From Sanguibacter keddieii DSM 10542 (GTDB lineage: Bacteria > Actinomycetota > Actinomycetes > Actinomycetales > Cellulomonadaceae): a stretch of DNA of 64,000 nt. Shown here in pieces: positions 53,994 through 64,000 of the stretch. The DNA is taken from positions 2,480,001-2,544,000 of the forward strand of contig NC_013521.1 of NCBI RefSeq assembly GCF_000024925.1. The letters are read 5' to 3'. The translations under genes were made by a program, and so were the position numbers. The stretch's first letter is position 1; each line of letters begins with the position of its first letter. Below the pieces are notes generated by a model that saw only the letters and a program-made list of their open reading frames with translations, was not told the DNA's origin and made no database searches.

Positions 53994-55135
53994 CGTGAGA
54001 CCTCCGAGGCTGCGCGCTCGACGAGGGCCGCGACGGCACCGGCCGCGTCGGGCACGCCGACACCGGCAGCGGCGCTCGACATGGTCGACAGCGCGGCGGG
54101 GTCCGTGAGGAGCGGGACCACGTGCGCGGTGACCCAGGCAGGGGTGAGGTCCGCGTCGGCGACCAGCAGGCCACCGCCGGCCTCGACCACCGCGGCGGCG
54201 TTGAGCCGCTGCTCGCCGTTCCCGACGGGCAGGGGCACGTAGACGGCCGGCAGGCCGAGCGCGGTGAGCTCGCAGACGGTCCCGGCGCCGGAGCGGCACA
54301 CCACGAGATCGGCCACGGCGTAGGCGAGGTGCATCTCGTCGAGGTACTCGCGGACCTGGTAGCGCTCCGACAGCCCTCCGGGCAGCGCGGAGACGGCCGC
54401 CGCCACGGGCGCCGACTTGCCGCGACCGGTGAGGTGGAGCACCTGGGCACCCGAGGAGGTGAGCAGCTCGGCGAGGGCCGAGACCGTCTCGTTGAGCCGC
54501 TGCGCGCCGAGGGACCCACCCGTCACCACGAGCACGGGGAGAGCCGGGTCGAGGCCCAGCCGTGCCGCGGCGGCCGCGCGCGAGCCGGCGGCGTCCGAGG
54601 CGCGCTCGTCGACCAGGGCCGCGACCTCGCGGCGCAGCGGCAGCCCGGTGACCACGGCACCGGGGAGCGCGGTCGAGGGGAAGGTGACCGCGACGGACCG
54701 CGCCCACCGCGCGCCGAGACGGTTCGCCAGGCCCGGGCGGGCGTTCTGCTCGTGGATCACGACAGGGACGCCCCGGCGACGGGCCGCGAGGTAGGCGGGG
54801 GTCGAGACGTACCCGCCGAAGCCGACGACCACCTGGGCACCGCTCGTGTCGATCGCCTCGCCCGCGGCGCGCACCGCGGCGCGCAGACGTCCGGGGAGCC
54901 GGAACCAGGCGACGCTCGGACGGCGCGGCAGGGGGACCTTGGGCACCACGCTCAGCGGGTACCCGCGGGCCGGGACGAGGTCGGACTCGAGGCCCTCACG
55001 GGTGCCCAGCACGGTCACGGCGAGCCCGGGGTGGGTCCGGACGAGCTCGTCGGCCACGGCGAGGAGCGGGTTGACGTGACCGGCGGTCCCACCACCCGCC
55101 AGGAGAGCAGACTTCAGCACGTGCGTGTCACCCAT
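53990..55135 (-). CDS. murG: UDP-GlcNAc:lipid I N-acetylglucosaminyltransferase
   Basis: Makes lipid II at the inner membrane face, 381 residues. N-terminal GGGTAGHVNP, membrane-associated VVGFGGYVS and HEQNARPGLANRL, C-domain VVTGGSLGAQRLN. ATG 55135 overlaps the ftsW end by 8 bases. Confidence 0.96.
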   Translation of the reverse strand: MGDTHVLKSALLAGGGTAGHVNPLLAVADELVRTHPGLAVTVLGTREGLESDLVPARGYPLSVVPKVPLPRRPSVAWFRLPGRLRAAVRAAGEAIDTSGAQVVVGFGGYVSTPAYLAARRRGVPVVIHEQNARPGLANRLGARWARSVAVTFPSTALPGAVVTGLPLRREVAALVDERASDAAGSRAAAAARLGLDPALPVLVVTGGSLGAQRLNETVSALAELLTSSGAQVLHLTGRGKSAPVAAAVSALPGGLSERYQVREYLDEMHLAYAVADLVVCRSGAGTVCELTALGLPAVYVPLPVGNGEQRLNAAAVVEAGGGLLVADADLTPAWVTAHVVPLLTDPAALSTMSSAAAGVGVPDAAGAVAALVERAASEVSR

Positions 55136-56432
55136 CGTCGGAGTTCTGTGGACGGCCGCCCCGGCGCCACGTGGCACCGCTGACGACCGCAATCGAGCGG
55201 CGCACCACGCTCGGGCGCGCGGCGAGCGCCTCGCGGGCACCGGGCTCGTCGCGCGCGAAGGAGATGACGATGCCGAGCGCCAGCATCGTCGCGATCAGGG
55301 CAGAGCCGCCCGCCGAGACCAGGGGCAGCGGGACGCCGATCACCGGCAGCAGGCCGATGACCACACCGATGTTGATGAGACCCTGACCGATGATCCAGCA
55401 GCCGATCGCGGCAGTGGTGATCTTGACCATCGGGGCGGGGTGGCGGCGGATGACCCGCACCATGCCGATGCCGAGGATCGCGAAGAGCAGCAGCACGAGG
55501 AGGGTCCCGAGCAGACCGAGCTCCTCGCCGATCACCGCGAAGATGAAGTCGTTGTGCGCCTCGGGGAGGTAGGACCACTTCTCGCGGCTCGCACCGAGCC
55601 CCACCCCGGCGAAGCCGCCGGAGCCGAGCGCCTCGAGCCCGCGCTTGGCCTGGTACCCGACGCCCGCGGGGTCGGCGACCTCACCGCCCAGGAGCGCGGA
55701 GATGCGGTTCGACCGGTTGCCGGTGCTCGCGGCGATCGCGACGAGGACCAGGGTCCCCGCGCCGATCGCGGAGTAGATCCGCAGCGGGACACCCGCCACG
55801 AAGAGCGCGCCTGCCACGAGGAGGATGAAGATCAGGGCGGTCCCGAGGTCCTTGCCCACCATGACGAGGCCGACGACCAGGGCGACCGCGGGGCCCGCGG
55901 GGATCGCCACGTGCTTCCAGTCGTGCAGGAGGTCCTGCTTGCGTGCCAGGACGACGCCGAGCCAGACCGCCAGGGCGATCTTGGAGAACTCCGACGGCTG
56001 GATCGTCAGGCCGGGGCCGAGGCTGATCCAGTTGACGTTGCCCTTGGTGCCGACCGCGAGCGGCGTGAAGATGAGCAGCTGCAGGAACACCGCTGCGGCC
56101 AGCGCGGGCCAGGCGATCCTGCGGTATCCCGCGGGGCGGATCCGCGTGGCGAGGATCATCAGCGGCAGGCCCATGAGCGCGAACTGCGCCTGGTTGAGGA
56201 AGACCTTGTACGGCGAGTCCCCGGCGGCCAGCGAGTCGACCGAGGAGCTCGACAGCACCATCACGAGGCCGAGCACGAGGAGCAGCGACGCGGCACCGAC
56301 GAGGAGGTAGTAGCTGGTGACGGGGCTGTCCCAGTGGCTGGCCCAGGAGGCGCGGAGCGTCTGCCGAGAGCTCCCGCGCGGGGGGCGTGCGGTCGCACCA
56401 CGCCCGGGGCGCTCGATGCTAGGGCTGGCCAT
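55128..56432 (-). CDS. ftsW: SEDS peptidoglycan polymerase FtsW
   Basis: Septal glycan polymerase partner of FtsI, 434 residues, about ten membrane helices. Family motifs: SLGPGLTIQPSEFSKIA, GKDLGTALIF, and PEAHNDFIFAVIGEELG. A basic N-terminus of about 40 residues precedes helix 1. ATG 56432 overlaps the murD end by 14 bases. Confidence 0.96.
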   Translation of the reverse strand: MASPSIERPGRGATARPPRGSSRQTLRASWASHWDSPVTSYYLLVGAASLLLVLGLVMVLSSSSVDSLAAGDSPYKVFLNQAQFALMGLPLMILATRIRPAGYRRIAWPALAAAVFLQLLIFTPLAVGTKGNVNWISLGPGLTIQPSEFSKIALAVWLGVVLARKQDLLHDWKHVAIPAGPAVALVVGLVMVGKDLGTALIFILLVAGALFVAGVPLRIYSAIGAGTLVLVAIAASTGNRSNRISALLGGEVADPAGVGYQAKRGLEALGSGGFAGVGLGASREKWSYLPEAHNDFIFAVIGEELGLLGTLLVLLLFAILGIGMVRVIRRHPAPMVKITTAAIGCWIIGQGLINIGVVIGLLPVIGVPLPLVSAGGSALIATMLALGIVISFARDEPGAREALAARPSVVRRSIAVVSGATWRRGGRPQNSDDG

Positions 56433-57894
56433 CAGGGCCTCCGCGGTGCCCCGGCAGACGCCGGGACTGCTCCGCGAACGCGTCGCCGCGGGCGGCGTAG
56501 GACGCGAACTGGTCCATCGAGGCGCAGGCGGGGGCGAGCAGCACCGTGTCGCCCGGCCGGGCCATCTGGTGAGCGGTCTGGACCGCGCGCTGCATCACCG
56601 TCCCAGTGTCACCAGGATCGACCTCGACCACGGGGACCTCGCCCGCGTGTCGAGCGAGCGCGTCGGCCAGCCCGCGGTGGTCCGTGCCGATGAGCACGAC
56701 GGCCCGCAGCCTGTCGGCGCGGTCCCGGACGAGGTCGTCGAAGGTCGCGCCCTTGGCCAGGCCGCCGGCGACCCAGACCACCGTCCCGGGGGCGAAGCCG
56801 CCGAGCGAGGCCGCGGCGGCGTGCGCGTTGGTCGCCTTGGAGTCGTCGACGAAGGCCACGGTCCCCTCGCCCTCGACGGCCGGGACCTGCGCGACGGTGA
56901 CGATCCGGTGCGCACCGGGGCGGAACGCGCGGAGCCCTTCGCGGACCGCGCGGGCCTCGACGCCGAAGGCGCGGGCCATCGCCGCCGCCGCGAGGGCGTC
57001 GAACACCACGTGGGAGGGCACGGAGCCGTCGGGCCCGGCGAGGTGGCCGAGGTCGTCGAGGGTGCCGAGCTCCGCCGCGCTCTGGTGCCGTCGCGGGTCG
57101 TCGGCCGGGAGGTGGAAGGCCCGGTCGCACAGGACACCCTCGACCAGCCCGAGCTCGGACCGTCCGGGCGCGCCGACCGTCACGCCGACGGCGCGCGCTC
57201 CGTCGACGACGTCGGCGTCCTGGACGAGCCGCTCGGTGACCGGGTCCGCGACGTTGTAGACGCACGCGACCTGAGCCTGGTGGAAGACCTTCCCCTTGGC
57301 GGCCGCGTACTCCTCGAAGGTGCCGTGCCAGTCGAGGTGGTCCGCCGCGACGTTGAGCACCGCCCCGACGAGCGGGGACATCGAGCTGGTGAAGTGCAGC
57401 TGGAAGCTCGAGAGCTCGATGGCGAGCACCTCGATCTCCGGGTCGACGACGGCCTCGACGAGCGGGCGGCCGACGTTGCCGACAGCGGCCGCGCGGCGAC
57501 CGTCGGCCTCGAGGACCGACAGGAGCATCTCCACCGTGGTGGTCTTGCCGTTGGTCCCGGTGAGCGCCAGCCACGGAGCGGGCTGTCCCGTGCTCGCGGT
57601 GGGCACGCGCAGCCGCCAGGCGAGCTCGACCTCGCTCCACACGGGGACGCCGGCCGCTGCCGCGTCGAGGAACACCTGCGACGTGGGCGGCCACCCGGGC
57701 GAGGCGACGACGACGTCGAAGCCCGCGACGTCCTCGGCGGTGACGGTCGCGAGGTCGGCCTCGGGTTCGCCGGCGTCGAGCGTGACGACCCGGGCGGCAC
57801 GGGTCGACAGGACCCGGGCCACGGCTCGGCCGGTCACGCCGTGACCGGCGACGAGCACCGAGAGCGCGGTCAGCGGACCCAACCGACGACCCAC
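56419..57894 (-). CDS. murD: UDP-MurNAc-L-alanine-D-glutamate ligase
   Basis: Adds D-Glu to the stem peptide, about 491 residues. N-domain [18 protein letters not shown] loop [25 protein letters not shown], and [12 protein letters not shown]. The start is uncertain: GTG 57894 overlaps the mraY end by 25 bases; a CTG at 57873 would overlap the mraY stop as CTGA, and GTG 57858 would trim the first strand. None has a good ribosome site; the GTG at 57894 is given. Confidence 0.93.
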   Translation of the reverse strand: MGRRLGPLTALSVLVAGHGVTGRAVARVLSTRAARVVTLDAGEPEADLATVTAEDVAGFDVVVASPGWPPTSQVFLDAAAAGVPVWSEVELAWRLRVPTASTGQPAPWLALTGTNGKTTTVEMLLSVLEADGRRAAAVGNVGRPLVEAVVDPEIEVLAIELSSFQLHFTSSMSPLVGAVLNVAADHLDWHGTFEEYAAAKGKVFHQAQVACVYNVADPVTERLVQDADVVDGARAVGVTVGAPGRSELGLVEGVLCDRAFHLPADDPRRHQSAAELGTLDDLGHLAGPDGSVPSHVVFDALAAAAMARAFGVEARAVREGLRAFRPGAHRIVTVAQVPAVEGEGTVAFVDDSKATNAHAAAASLGGFAPGTVVWVAGGLAKGATFDDLVRDRADRLRAVVLIGTDHRGLADALARHAGEVPVVEVDPGDTGTVMQRAVQTAHQMARPGDTVLLAPACASMDQFASYAARGDAFAEQSRRLPGHRGGPDGQP

Positions 57895-58961
57895 TCTGCG
57901 TAGAAGATGCCGAGGCCGAGGGCGGTGAACAGCCCGGCGATGATCCAGAACCTGATGACGATCGTGACCTCGCCCCACCCCGAGAGCTCGAAGTGGTGGT
58001 GCAGCGGTGCCATCTTGAACACCCGCCGGCCGGTCATCTTGAAGAAGCCGATCTGGATGACGTCCGAGAGGACGATGATGACGAACAGGCCACCCATGAT
58101 GATGGCGAGCAGCTCGGTGCGCGACAGGATCGACAGGCCGGCCAGGGCGCCACCCAGCGCGAGCGAGCCGGTGTCGCCCATGAAGATCTTGGCGGGCGAC
58201 GCATTCCACCAGAGGAACCCGAAGCAGGCGCCCATGATGGCCGCAGCCACGATCGCGAGGTCGAGCGGGTCGCGGACCTCGTAGCAGCGAGGACCGACGG
58301 CGCTGGCCAGCTGGCAGTTCTGGTTGAGCTGCCAGATCGAGACGATGACGTACCCGCCGAAGACGATGAGCGAGACCCCGGTGGCGAGACCGTCCAGCCC
58401 GTCGGTGAGGTTCACCGCGTTGGACCACGCCGTGATGATGAGGTTCGCCCAGAGGACGAAGAGGATGAGGCCGACCGTCACGCCCGCGAAGGCGAGGTCG
58501 ATGTTGGTGTCCCGGATGAACGACACGCTCGTCGAGGCGGGCGTGCGGAAGTTCGCGTTGGGGAACTGCAGCGCGAGCACCGCGAAGGTGACCCCGACGA
58601 TGCCCTGGCCGACGATCTTCCAGCGTGCGGAGAGCCCCAGGCTGCGCTGCCTCGAGATCTTGATGTAGTCGTCGAGGAAGCCCACGAGCCCGAGGCCGGT
58701 CATGAGGAAGATGACGAGCAGCGACGAGGCCGACGGCAGGCGACCGCTGACGATCGACGCCGCGGCCCAGCCGGCGAGCGTGGCGCCGATGATGACGACC
58801 CCGCCCATGGTCGGCGTCCCGCGCTTGGTGAAGTGCGCCGTCGGACCGTCCTGGCGGATGAACTGCCCGTAGTTGCGCTTGACGAGCAGCTTGATGAAGA
58901 GCGGCGTGCCGAAGAGCGCGACGAGCAGCGAGACCGAGACCGACGCGAGGACCGCGATCAC
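57870..58961 (-). CDS. mraY: Phospho-MurNAc-pentapeptide translocase
   Basis: Makes lipid I on undecaprenyl phosphate; 363 residues, ten membrane helices. Catalytic aspartates lie in GFLDDYIKI and [12 protein letters not shown], with [10 protein letters not shown] and the histidine motif [15 protein letters not shown] 58961 overlaps the murF stop (GTGA). Confidence 0.97.
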   Translation of the reverse strand: MIAVLASVSVSLLVALFGTPLFIKLLVKRNYGQFIRQDGPTAHFTKRGTPTMGGVVIIGATLAGWAAASIVSGRLPSASSLLVIFLMTGLGLVGFLDDYIKISRQRSLGLSARWKIVGQGIVGVTFAVLALQFPNANFRTPASTSVSFIRDTNIDLAFAGVTVGLILFVLWANLIITAWSNAVNLTDGLDGLATGVSLIVFGGYVIVSIWQLNQNCQLASAVGPRCYEVRDPLDLAIVAAAIMGACFGFLWWNASPAKIFMGDTGSLALGGALAGLSILSRTELLAIIMGGLFVIIVLSDVIQIGFFKMTGRRVFKMAPLHHHFELSGWGEVTIVIRFWIIAGLFTALGLGIFYAEWVVGWVR

Positions 58962-60352
58962 GAGGTCACCGCCGTGAGCGCGTCGCCCAGCCGCCACAGG
59001 CCAGAGCCGTTGGAGGACTTCACGAGGACCACGTCGCCGGAGCGGAGCTCCTCGGCGAGGAAGCGCTCGGCGGCGGGGACGTCCTCGACCTCGACGACCT
59101 CCTCACCCCAGGAGCCCTCCTGGGTGGCGCCGTCGGCGAGGCCGGAGGCCCCGGCGCCGACCACCACGAGGAGCTTGATGTTGAGGCGGACCACGAGGCG
59201 TCCGATCTCGTCGTGCTGGTCGCGCGAGTCGGGCCCGAGCTCGAGCATCTCGCCGAGGACGGCGACCGAGCGGCGGTCCCGGCCCGCGACGACGGCGAGG
59301 GCCTTGAGGGCCGCGCGCATCGAGTCGGGGTTCGCGTTGTAGGAGTCGTCGATGACGGTCACGCCGTCAGGCCGCTCGGTGACGGCCATCCGGTGCGGGC
59401 TGGCGGCGTCCACGGAGCTGACGAGCGCGGCGGCGGTGTCGAGGTCGACGCCCAGCTCGACCGCCGCGGTGAGCGCGGCGAGCGCGTTGGTGAGGTGGTG
59501 CTCGCCCACGAGGCGGAGCGAGAGGTCTGCGGTGCGCTCCCCCACGACCACCTGGCAGGAGACACGACCGAGACGGTCGACCGAGACGCGGTGCGCCCGC
59601 ACGCCGGCGTCGCGCACGGTCCCGAAGGTGACGACGCGCGAGGGTGCGAGGTCGCGCATGGCGACGACCCGGTGGTCGTCCGCGTTGAGCACGGCGACGC
59701 CCTCGGGGCGCAGACCGGTGACGATCTCGGACTTGGCCCGGGCGACGCCGTCGAGCCCGCCGAAGCCGCCGAGGTGAGCCGCACCGACGGCCAGGACGAT
59801 CGAGACGTCGGGTGGGGCGATACCGGTGAGGTAGGTGAGGTCGCCGGGTGCCGAGGCACCCATCTCGAGGACGAGGTAGCGGGTCTCGGGGCCTGCCTCG
59901 AGGACGGTGAGCGGCAGGCCGATCTCGTTGTTGAAGGAGGCGCGAGGCATGACCGTGGGTCCGCTCTCGGAGAGCACGTGCCCGAGGAGGTCCTTGGTGG
60001 TCGTCTTGCCGACCGAGCCGGTCACCGCGGCGACCTGGAGCGGGCCGGAGGCCCGGAGACGACGGAGGTGCTCGGCGGCGACCAGCCCGAGCGCCCGGGT
60101 GACGTCGTCGACCACGACGCACGGCAGCCCGTCGAGCTCGCGGCTCGCGAGCACGAGCGCCGCGCCGTCGGCGACCGCACCCGCAGCGTGGTCGTGGCCG
60201 TCGGAGGACTCGCCGACGAGCGCCACGAAGAGCGCCCCGGCCGAGACCTTGCGGGAGTCGACCACGGTCGGGCCGTGGACCCGCGTCGTGTGTGGGGCGG
60301 CGAGCGTGCCTCCCGTGAGGTCCGCGACCTCGGCGGCAGTCAGATCGATCAC
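58958..60352 (-). CDS. murF: UDP-MurNAc-tripeptide-D-Ala-D-Ala ligase
   Basis: Adds D-Ala-D-Ala, 464 residues. ATP loop [36 protein letters not shown] and [15 protein letters not shown] are all present. GTG 60352 overlaps the murE stop (GTGA). Confidence 0.97.
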   Translation of the reverse strand: MIDLTAAEVADLTGGTLAAPHTTRVHGPTVVDSRKVSAGALFVALVGESSDGHDHAAGAVADGAALVLASRELDGLPCVVVDDVTRALGLVAAEHLRRLRASGPLQVAAVTGSVGKTTTKDLLGHVLSESGPTVMPRASFNNEIGLPLTVLEAGPETRYLVLEMGASAPGDLTYLTGIAPPDVSIVLAVGAAHLGGFGGLDGVARAKSEIVTGLRPEGVAVLNADDHRVVAMRDLAPSRVVTFGTVRDAGVRAHRVSVDRLGRVSCQVVVGERTADLSLRLVGEHHLTNALAALTAAVELGVDLDTAAALVSSVDAASPHRMAVTERPDGVTVIDDSYNANPDSMRAALKALAVVAGRDRRSVAVLGEMLELGPDSRDQHDEIGRLVVRLNIKLLVVVGAGASGLADGATQEGSWGEEVVEVEDVPAAERFLAEELRSGDVVLVKSSNGSGLWRLGDALTAVTS

Positions 60353-61956
60353 TCGCTGTGCTCCTTCGTCGTTCGCTGCGCGCGGTCGGCGACCGCTGCG
60401 CGTGCTTCCACCCTGTCGTCGAGCGGGTGGTCCACCCCGTCGATCTCCTGCCAGACCTCGTGCCCACGCCCGGCGACCAGGACCGTGTCCTCGTCGTCCG
60501 CGGCGAGGACCGCCGCCCGGATCGCGAGCGCCCGCGGCGCGGCCTCGAGCACGTCGACGTCGCAGCCTGGCTGTGCGGCGGCCTCCCGTGCTCCTGCGAG
60601 CACCTCGGCACGGATGCCGTCGGCAGCCTCGCCGTGCGGGTCGTCGTCGGTCACGACGACCACGTCGGCCCCCTCGACCGCGATCCTGCCCATGACCGGA
60701 CGCTTGGTGGTGTCGCGCTCGCCCGTGGCCCCGAACACGACGACCAGCCGTCCCGCGGTCGTCGGCCGGAGGGCCGCGAGAGCGAGGGCGAGGGCGTCGG
60801 GGTTGTGCGCGAAGTCGACGACCACCCGGGGGCTGTCGGAGACCTGCTCCATCCTGCCAGGAACCGCGGGAGAGAGACCGCCGGCAGCCTCCAGAGCGGC
60901 TGTGACGGTCCCCACCTCGATGCCCGACTCGACGACCATGACGATCGCGAGGGCGGCGTTGGCGACGTTGAAGGAGCCCGGGAGGGCCGTCCGCGCCCGG
61001 ACGCTGCGCCCGTCCCGGTGCACGACGGAGAACGTGGAGCCCGAGGCCCCGGCGTGCACGTCCCGCACCGTCCAGTCGCTCTGCGGGCCACCGCTGTGCT
61101 CGACGCTCAGCGTGACCGTGGGGATGTCAGCGGTGGCAGCGAGGCGACGGCCCCACTCGTCGTCGACGACCACCACGCCGCGCCGGGCGCGCTCTGCGGT
61201 GAACAGCTCGGCCTTGGCCGCGAAGTAGCGGTCGAGGTCGCCGTGGAAGTCCAGGTGGTCCTGGCTGAGGTTGGTGAAGCCGGCGACGTCGAAGTGCAGG
61301 CCGTCGATGCGCCGCTGGCTGATCGAGTGCGAGGAGACCTCCATCGCGAGGACGTCGACGCCGTCCTCGCGCATGGTCGCGAGCACGCCCTGCAGGGTCG
61401 CGGCGTCGGGGGTCGTCAGGCGGCTGGGGAGCACGCGTGCACCCGACCGGGTCTCGACGGTACCGACCAGCCCGACGGTCCGGCCGAGGGCGGTGAGCAG
61501 GTGGTCGAGCAGGTAGGTGGTGGTGGTCTTCCCGTTGGTCCCCGTGACGCCGAAGCTGGTCAGCGCAGCCGACGGGTGGTCGTAGAACCACGATGCTGCG
61601 GAGCCTGCGGCGCGCTGCGGGTCGCTGCCCTGGGGCAGCAGCACGACGGGTGTGCCGTGGACGAGAGCCAGACCCTCGTCGGTCGACTCGAGCAGGGCGA
61701 GACCCTCGGTGTCCGTGAGCACCGCGACCGCACCGGCGGCGACCGCCGCGGCGGTGAAGCGTGCGCCGTGCGAGCGTGCTCCGGGGACCGCCACGAAGAG
61801 GTCGCCGGGCTGCACGTCAGCGCTGCCGAGGACAACGCCGGAGACGAGGACGCCCCGAGCCGCCGGGTCGACGGTCACCGCGACGGTGTCGGCGAGGTCG
61901 CCGAGCGACCTCGGCTGCACGGAGGCAGGGCGCAGCGACCCGTGGGGTGACGTCAT
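60349..61956 (-). CDS. murE: UDP-MurNAc-dipeptide ligase MurE, non-DAP-type motif
   Basis: Adds the third residue of the stem peptide; 535 residues. ATP loop [37 protein letters not shown]. The DNPR motif that reads meso-DAP is replaced by DDPH (TDDDPHGEAADG), pointing to L-Lys or L-Orn as substrate. ATG 61956 is preferred: TAGATT ends 7 nt before it, giving a leaderless start; an upstream TTG at 61965 is unlikely. Confidence 0.95.
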   Translation of the reverse strand: MTSPHGSLRPASVQPRSLGDLADTVAVTVDPAARGVLVSGVVLGSADVQPGDLFVAVPGARSHGARFTAAAVAAGAVAVLTDTEGLALLESTDEGLALVHGTPVVLLPQGSDPQRAAGSAASWFYDHPSAALTSFGVTGTNGKTTTTYLLDHLLTALGRTVGLVGTVETRSGARVLPSRLTTPDAATLQGVLATMREDGVDVLAMEVSSHSISQRRIDGLHFDVAGFTNLSQDHLDFHGDLDRYFAAKAELFTAERARRGVVVVDDEWGRRLAATADIPTVTLSVEHSGGPQSDWTVRDVHAGASGSTFSVVHRDGRSVRARTALPGSFNVANAALAIVMVVESGIEVGTVTAALEAAGGLSPAVPGRMEQVSDSPRVVVDFAHNPDALALALAALRPTTAGRLVVVFGATGERDTTKRPVMGRIAVEGADVVVVTDDDPHGEAADGIRAEVLAGAREAAAQPGCDVDVLEAAPRALAIRAAVLAADDEDTVLVAGRGHEVWQEIDGVDHPLDDRVEARAAVADRAQRTTKEHSE

Positions 61957-61963
61957 GGTGGCC

Positions 61964-61969
61964 AATCTA
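61964..61969 (-). promoter_or_regulatory. -10 element before murE (leaderless)
   Basis: Minus strand TAGATT-GGCCACC-ATG, 7-nt spacing. It starts the mur-fts transcript anew after ftsI. Confidence 0.55.
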
Positions 61970-62019
61970 TCGCGGGACGGGGCCGGGCACCGCGAGGATC
62001 CACCTCGGTGCCCGCCCGG

Positions 62020-64000
62020 TCACCAGGTGGAGGGGTACAGCTCCGGGCTCGTGCCGGAGGGCACGACGCCGAGCTGCTGGAGCGCGAAGGACATGACGTC
62101 GGAGAACACCGGCGCGGCGGAGACGCTGCCGAACTTCGCGTACTCGGTCGCCGTCGGGTTCTCGAGGAACACGCCGATCGCGAGGCGCGGGTCGTCGACC
62201 GGGGCGACGCCGATGAAAGAGGCCATGTAGGCGTCGAGCTTCCCGCTGGGGCCGGGGATCTGGGCGGTGCCCGTCTTGCCCGCGACCCGGTAGCCGTCGA
62301 TCATCGCCGCACCGCCGGTGCCCTCCTCCACGGCTGACTCCATCATCGTCAGCACCGTGTGGGCGGTCTCGGGCGAGACGACCTGGACCGGGTCGGGCTG
62401 GACGCTCGGCGTGAAGGTGCCGGCCTCGTCGGTCGTGCCCGCCACGAGGTGCGGGGTGGTGCGCACTCCCCCGTTGGCCATGGTCGCGAAGACGTTGGTC
62501 GACTGGAGAGCGGTCGCCGCCATGCCCTGACCGAACAGCACCGTGTACTGCGTGCGGCCGTCCCAGTCGTCGGCGTCGGCGAGCAGGCCGCGCTCCTCGC
62601 CGGCCAGCTCGATGCCCGTGCGCTCCCCGAAGCCGAACTTGGTGAGGTAGTCGTGCCGGACCTGCTTGGGGATTTGCTCACCCACCATCACGGTCCCGGT
62701 GTTCGAGGACTGCGCGAGGATGCCGGTGAGGGTCCAGTTCTCGAGCCCGTGCTCGTGGGCGTCCTTGAACACCTGCCCGTTGGAGGTGGGGTACTCGTAG
62801 GGCACCTGGTACTGGCTGGTCGGGGTGGCGACGCCGGTCTCGATGGCTGCTGCCATGGTGACGATCTTGGCGGTCGAGCCCGGGTCGAAGATCGTGGAGA
62901 TCGCCTGGCTACCGCCGAAGCCCGTCGGCGAGTTGGGGTCCATCGAGCCGGCGTCGGCGAGGGCGTAGATCTCCCCGGTCTTCACGTCGGAGACGACGAT
63001 GAAGCCACCGCTCGCGTTCATGGCCTCGACCTGGGCCTCGATCGCGGCCTGGGCCTTCCACTGCAGGTCCATGAGCAGCGTGGTCCGGACGTCCGTGCCG
63101 GGGACCGCAGGGGTGGTCGACTGGATGCCGGTCGGGATCACGTGCCCACCGAGCCCGCGCTCGAAGGTCCGGCTTCCGGCGACGCCGGCGAGCTGCTCGT
63201 CGAGGGCGTGCTCGAGGCCGGCCATGCCGTGCCCCTCGGCGCCGACGAAGCCGAGCAGGTTGCCGCCCGTGGTCCCGGCCGGGTACGAGCGCCGCGAGTC
63301 CTGCTCTGCGAAGAGCCCGGAGATCCCGAGCTCCTTGATCGCGTCCCAGGTCTCGGGGGCGGTGTCACGCTTGAGCATCTTGTACTGGCTGCTGCCCGAG
63401 AGCTTCGCGGCGAGCTCGGCCTCGGGCTCCTCGAGGATGGGGGCGAGCAGGCGCGCGGCCTCGGCGGCGCCGCCGACGCGCTCGCCGTCGACCGTGTGCG
63501 CCCAGTCCTCGATGAGGACCTGGTCGGCGAAGACGTTGTAGCGGGTCACCGAGGTCGCGAGCACGTTGCCGTCCGCGTCGGTGATCTCCCCGCGCACGGC
63601 GGGGATGGTCTGGGTGTTCATCCGGCCCTGGAGCGCCTCGGCGGCGAGGGTCTCGCCCTGGTACGCCTGGACGTAGACGAGCCGGCCGGAGAACAGCGCG
63701 AGCGTCGCGATGACGGCGATCGACAGCACCCGGACCCGGGTCAGGGGGTTGCCGACACGTGCCGCGCGCAGACGCCGGTGCGTCCGCGCGTCGACGGTGC
63801 CGCCGACGCGGGGGCGGGCGGCACGCTGGCGCGCGACCGACGACCTCCGAGGCTCGGCTGCGGCGGTCACGCGTGCGGGCCGACCGGTGCGCGGCGTGGC
63901 CGGGGCCGCAGCACGGGCGCGGCCGGGGCGAGCGGTCCGCGGCTCCTGGTCCTGCCCGCGCGGAGCGCTCGACGGACGGTCCGTGGCGCCCGAGGACGAC
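62020..64000 (-). CDS. ftsI: Septal transpeptidase FtsI (PBP3-like), 5' end possibly outside window
   Basis: Class B penicillin-binding protein that cross-links septal wall with FtsW. One membrane helix (about 48-66 from GTG 63870, VLSIAVIATLALFSGRLV), an N-terminal pedestal domain, and the transpeptidase domain with SxxK in DPGSTAKIV, SSN in AQSSNTGT and KTG in VAGKTGTAQ. From GTG 63870 it has 616 residues, but the frame stays open to the window edge with a Pro/Ala/Arg-rich stretch and no other start codon, so the true start may lie outside. Confidence 0.96.
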   Translation of the reverse strand, partial: SSSGATDRPSSAPRGQDQEPRTARPGRARAAAPATPRTGRPARVTAAAEPRRSSVARQRAARPRVGGTVDARTHRRLRAARVGNPLTRVRVLSIAVIATLALFSGRLVYVQAYQGETLAAEALQGRMNTQTIPAVRGEITDADGNVLATSVTRYNVFADQVLIEDWAHTVDGERVGGAAEAARLLAPILEEPEAELAAKLSGSSQYKMLKRDTAPETWDAIKELGISGLFAEQDSRRSYPAGTTGGNLLGFVGAEGHGMAGLEHALDEQLAGVAGSRTFERGLGGHVIPTGIQSTTPAVPGTDVRTTLLMDLQWKAQAAIEAQVEAMNASGGFIVVSDVKTGEIYALADAGSMDPNSPTGFGGSQAISTIFDPGSTAKIVTMAAAIETGVATPTSQYQVPYEYPTSNGQVFKDAHEHGLENWTLTGILAQSSNTGTVMVGEQIPKQVRHDYLTKFGFGERTGIELAGEERGLLADADDWDGRTQYTVLFGQGMAATALQSTNVFATMANGGVRTTPHLVAGTTDEAGTFTPSVQPDPVQVVSPETAHTVLTMMESAVEEGTGGAAMIDGYRVAGKTGTAQIPGPSGKLDAYMASFIGVAPVDDPRLAIGVFLENPTATEYAKFGSVSAAPVFSDVMSFALQQLGVVPSGTSPELYPSTW

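Noticed and set aside
57871-57873. CTG start for murD overlapping the mraY stop (CTGA)
   Set aside because: Tempting because other genes overlap as NTGA, but CTG starts are very rare and a GTG lies in frame at 57894; kept only as an alternative.

Overview
The window is a high-GC actinobacterial chromosome segment with almost every gene on the minus strand. Gene order (infC-rpmI-rplT, pheST, arg cluster, his genes, dcw division cluster), GTG/ATG starts overlapping upstream stops as GTGA/ATGA, and many starts placed 6-7 nt after a TAnnnT box point to the order Micrococcales. A MurE without the DNPR signature of diaminopimelate-adding enzymes suggests a Lys- or Orn-type peptidoglycan, which would fit Cellulomonadaceae/Sanguibacteraceae-like bacteria. 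This placement is inference. No rRNA, tRNA, CRISPR array, IS element or prophage was seen.

Layout. 1-8420: arginine biosynthesis, transcribed leftward as argC-J-B-D-F-R-G-H, with an ArgR operator at the argC start; argH runs off the window edge. 8439-10722: three rightward genes (esterase, quinone oxidoreductase, small membrane protein) ending in a strong terminator. 10740-18820: leftward infC-rpmI-rplT-rRNA methylase-amino acid permease-pheS-pheT, with infC behind a long leader and probably starting at AUC. 18886-23124: rightward fur-like regulator and catalase with a palindromic operator, then DUF1844, a coiled-coil membrane protein and a trypsin-like lipoprotein. 23161-27692: leftward hisC-hisB-orf-hisH-priA-sseB. 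27851-31777: rightward RecQ-family helicase with extra domains and an acetate transporter. 31800-38409: a leftward, end-to-end overlapping seven-gene cluster (receiver-PIG-L deacetylase fusion, ATP-grasp, PHP, GT2 glycosyltransferase, 46-aa membrane protein, receiver, PAS histidine kinase) lying between hisD and hisC. 38612-48823: hisD, an S4 protein (rightward), a PPOX protein, dnaE, GNAT, rluD, lspA, dksA/traR-like, divIVA, yggT, sepF. 48975-64000: pgeF, ftsZ, ftsQ, murC, murG, ftsW, murD, mraY, murF, murE, ftsI.

How they work together. The right third is the wall-synthesis and division machine: MurE/MurF/MraY/MurD/MurG/MurC make lipid II, FtsW/FtsI polymerise it, FtsZ/SepF/DivIVA place it. 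The left third makes arginine under ArgR control beside translation genes. The seven-gene cluster is the least explained part. It pairs a kinase and receivers with glycan-type enzymes and most resembles a signal-gated surface-glycan synthesis and modification module; this is a hypothesis from domain content and gene coupling only.
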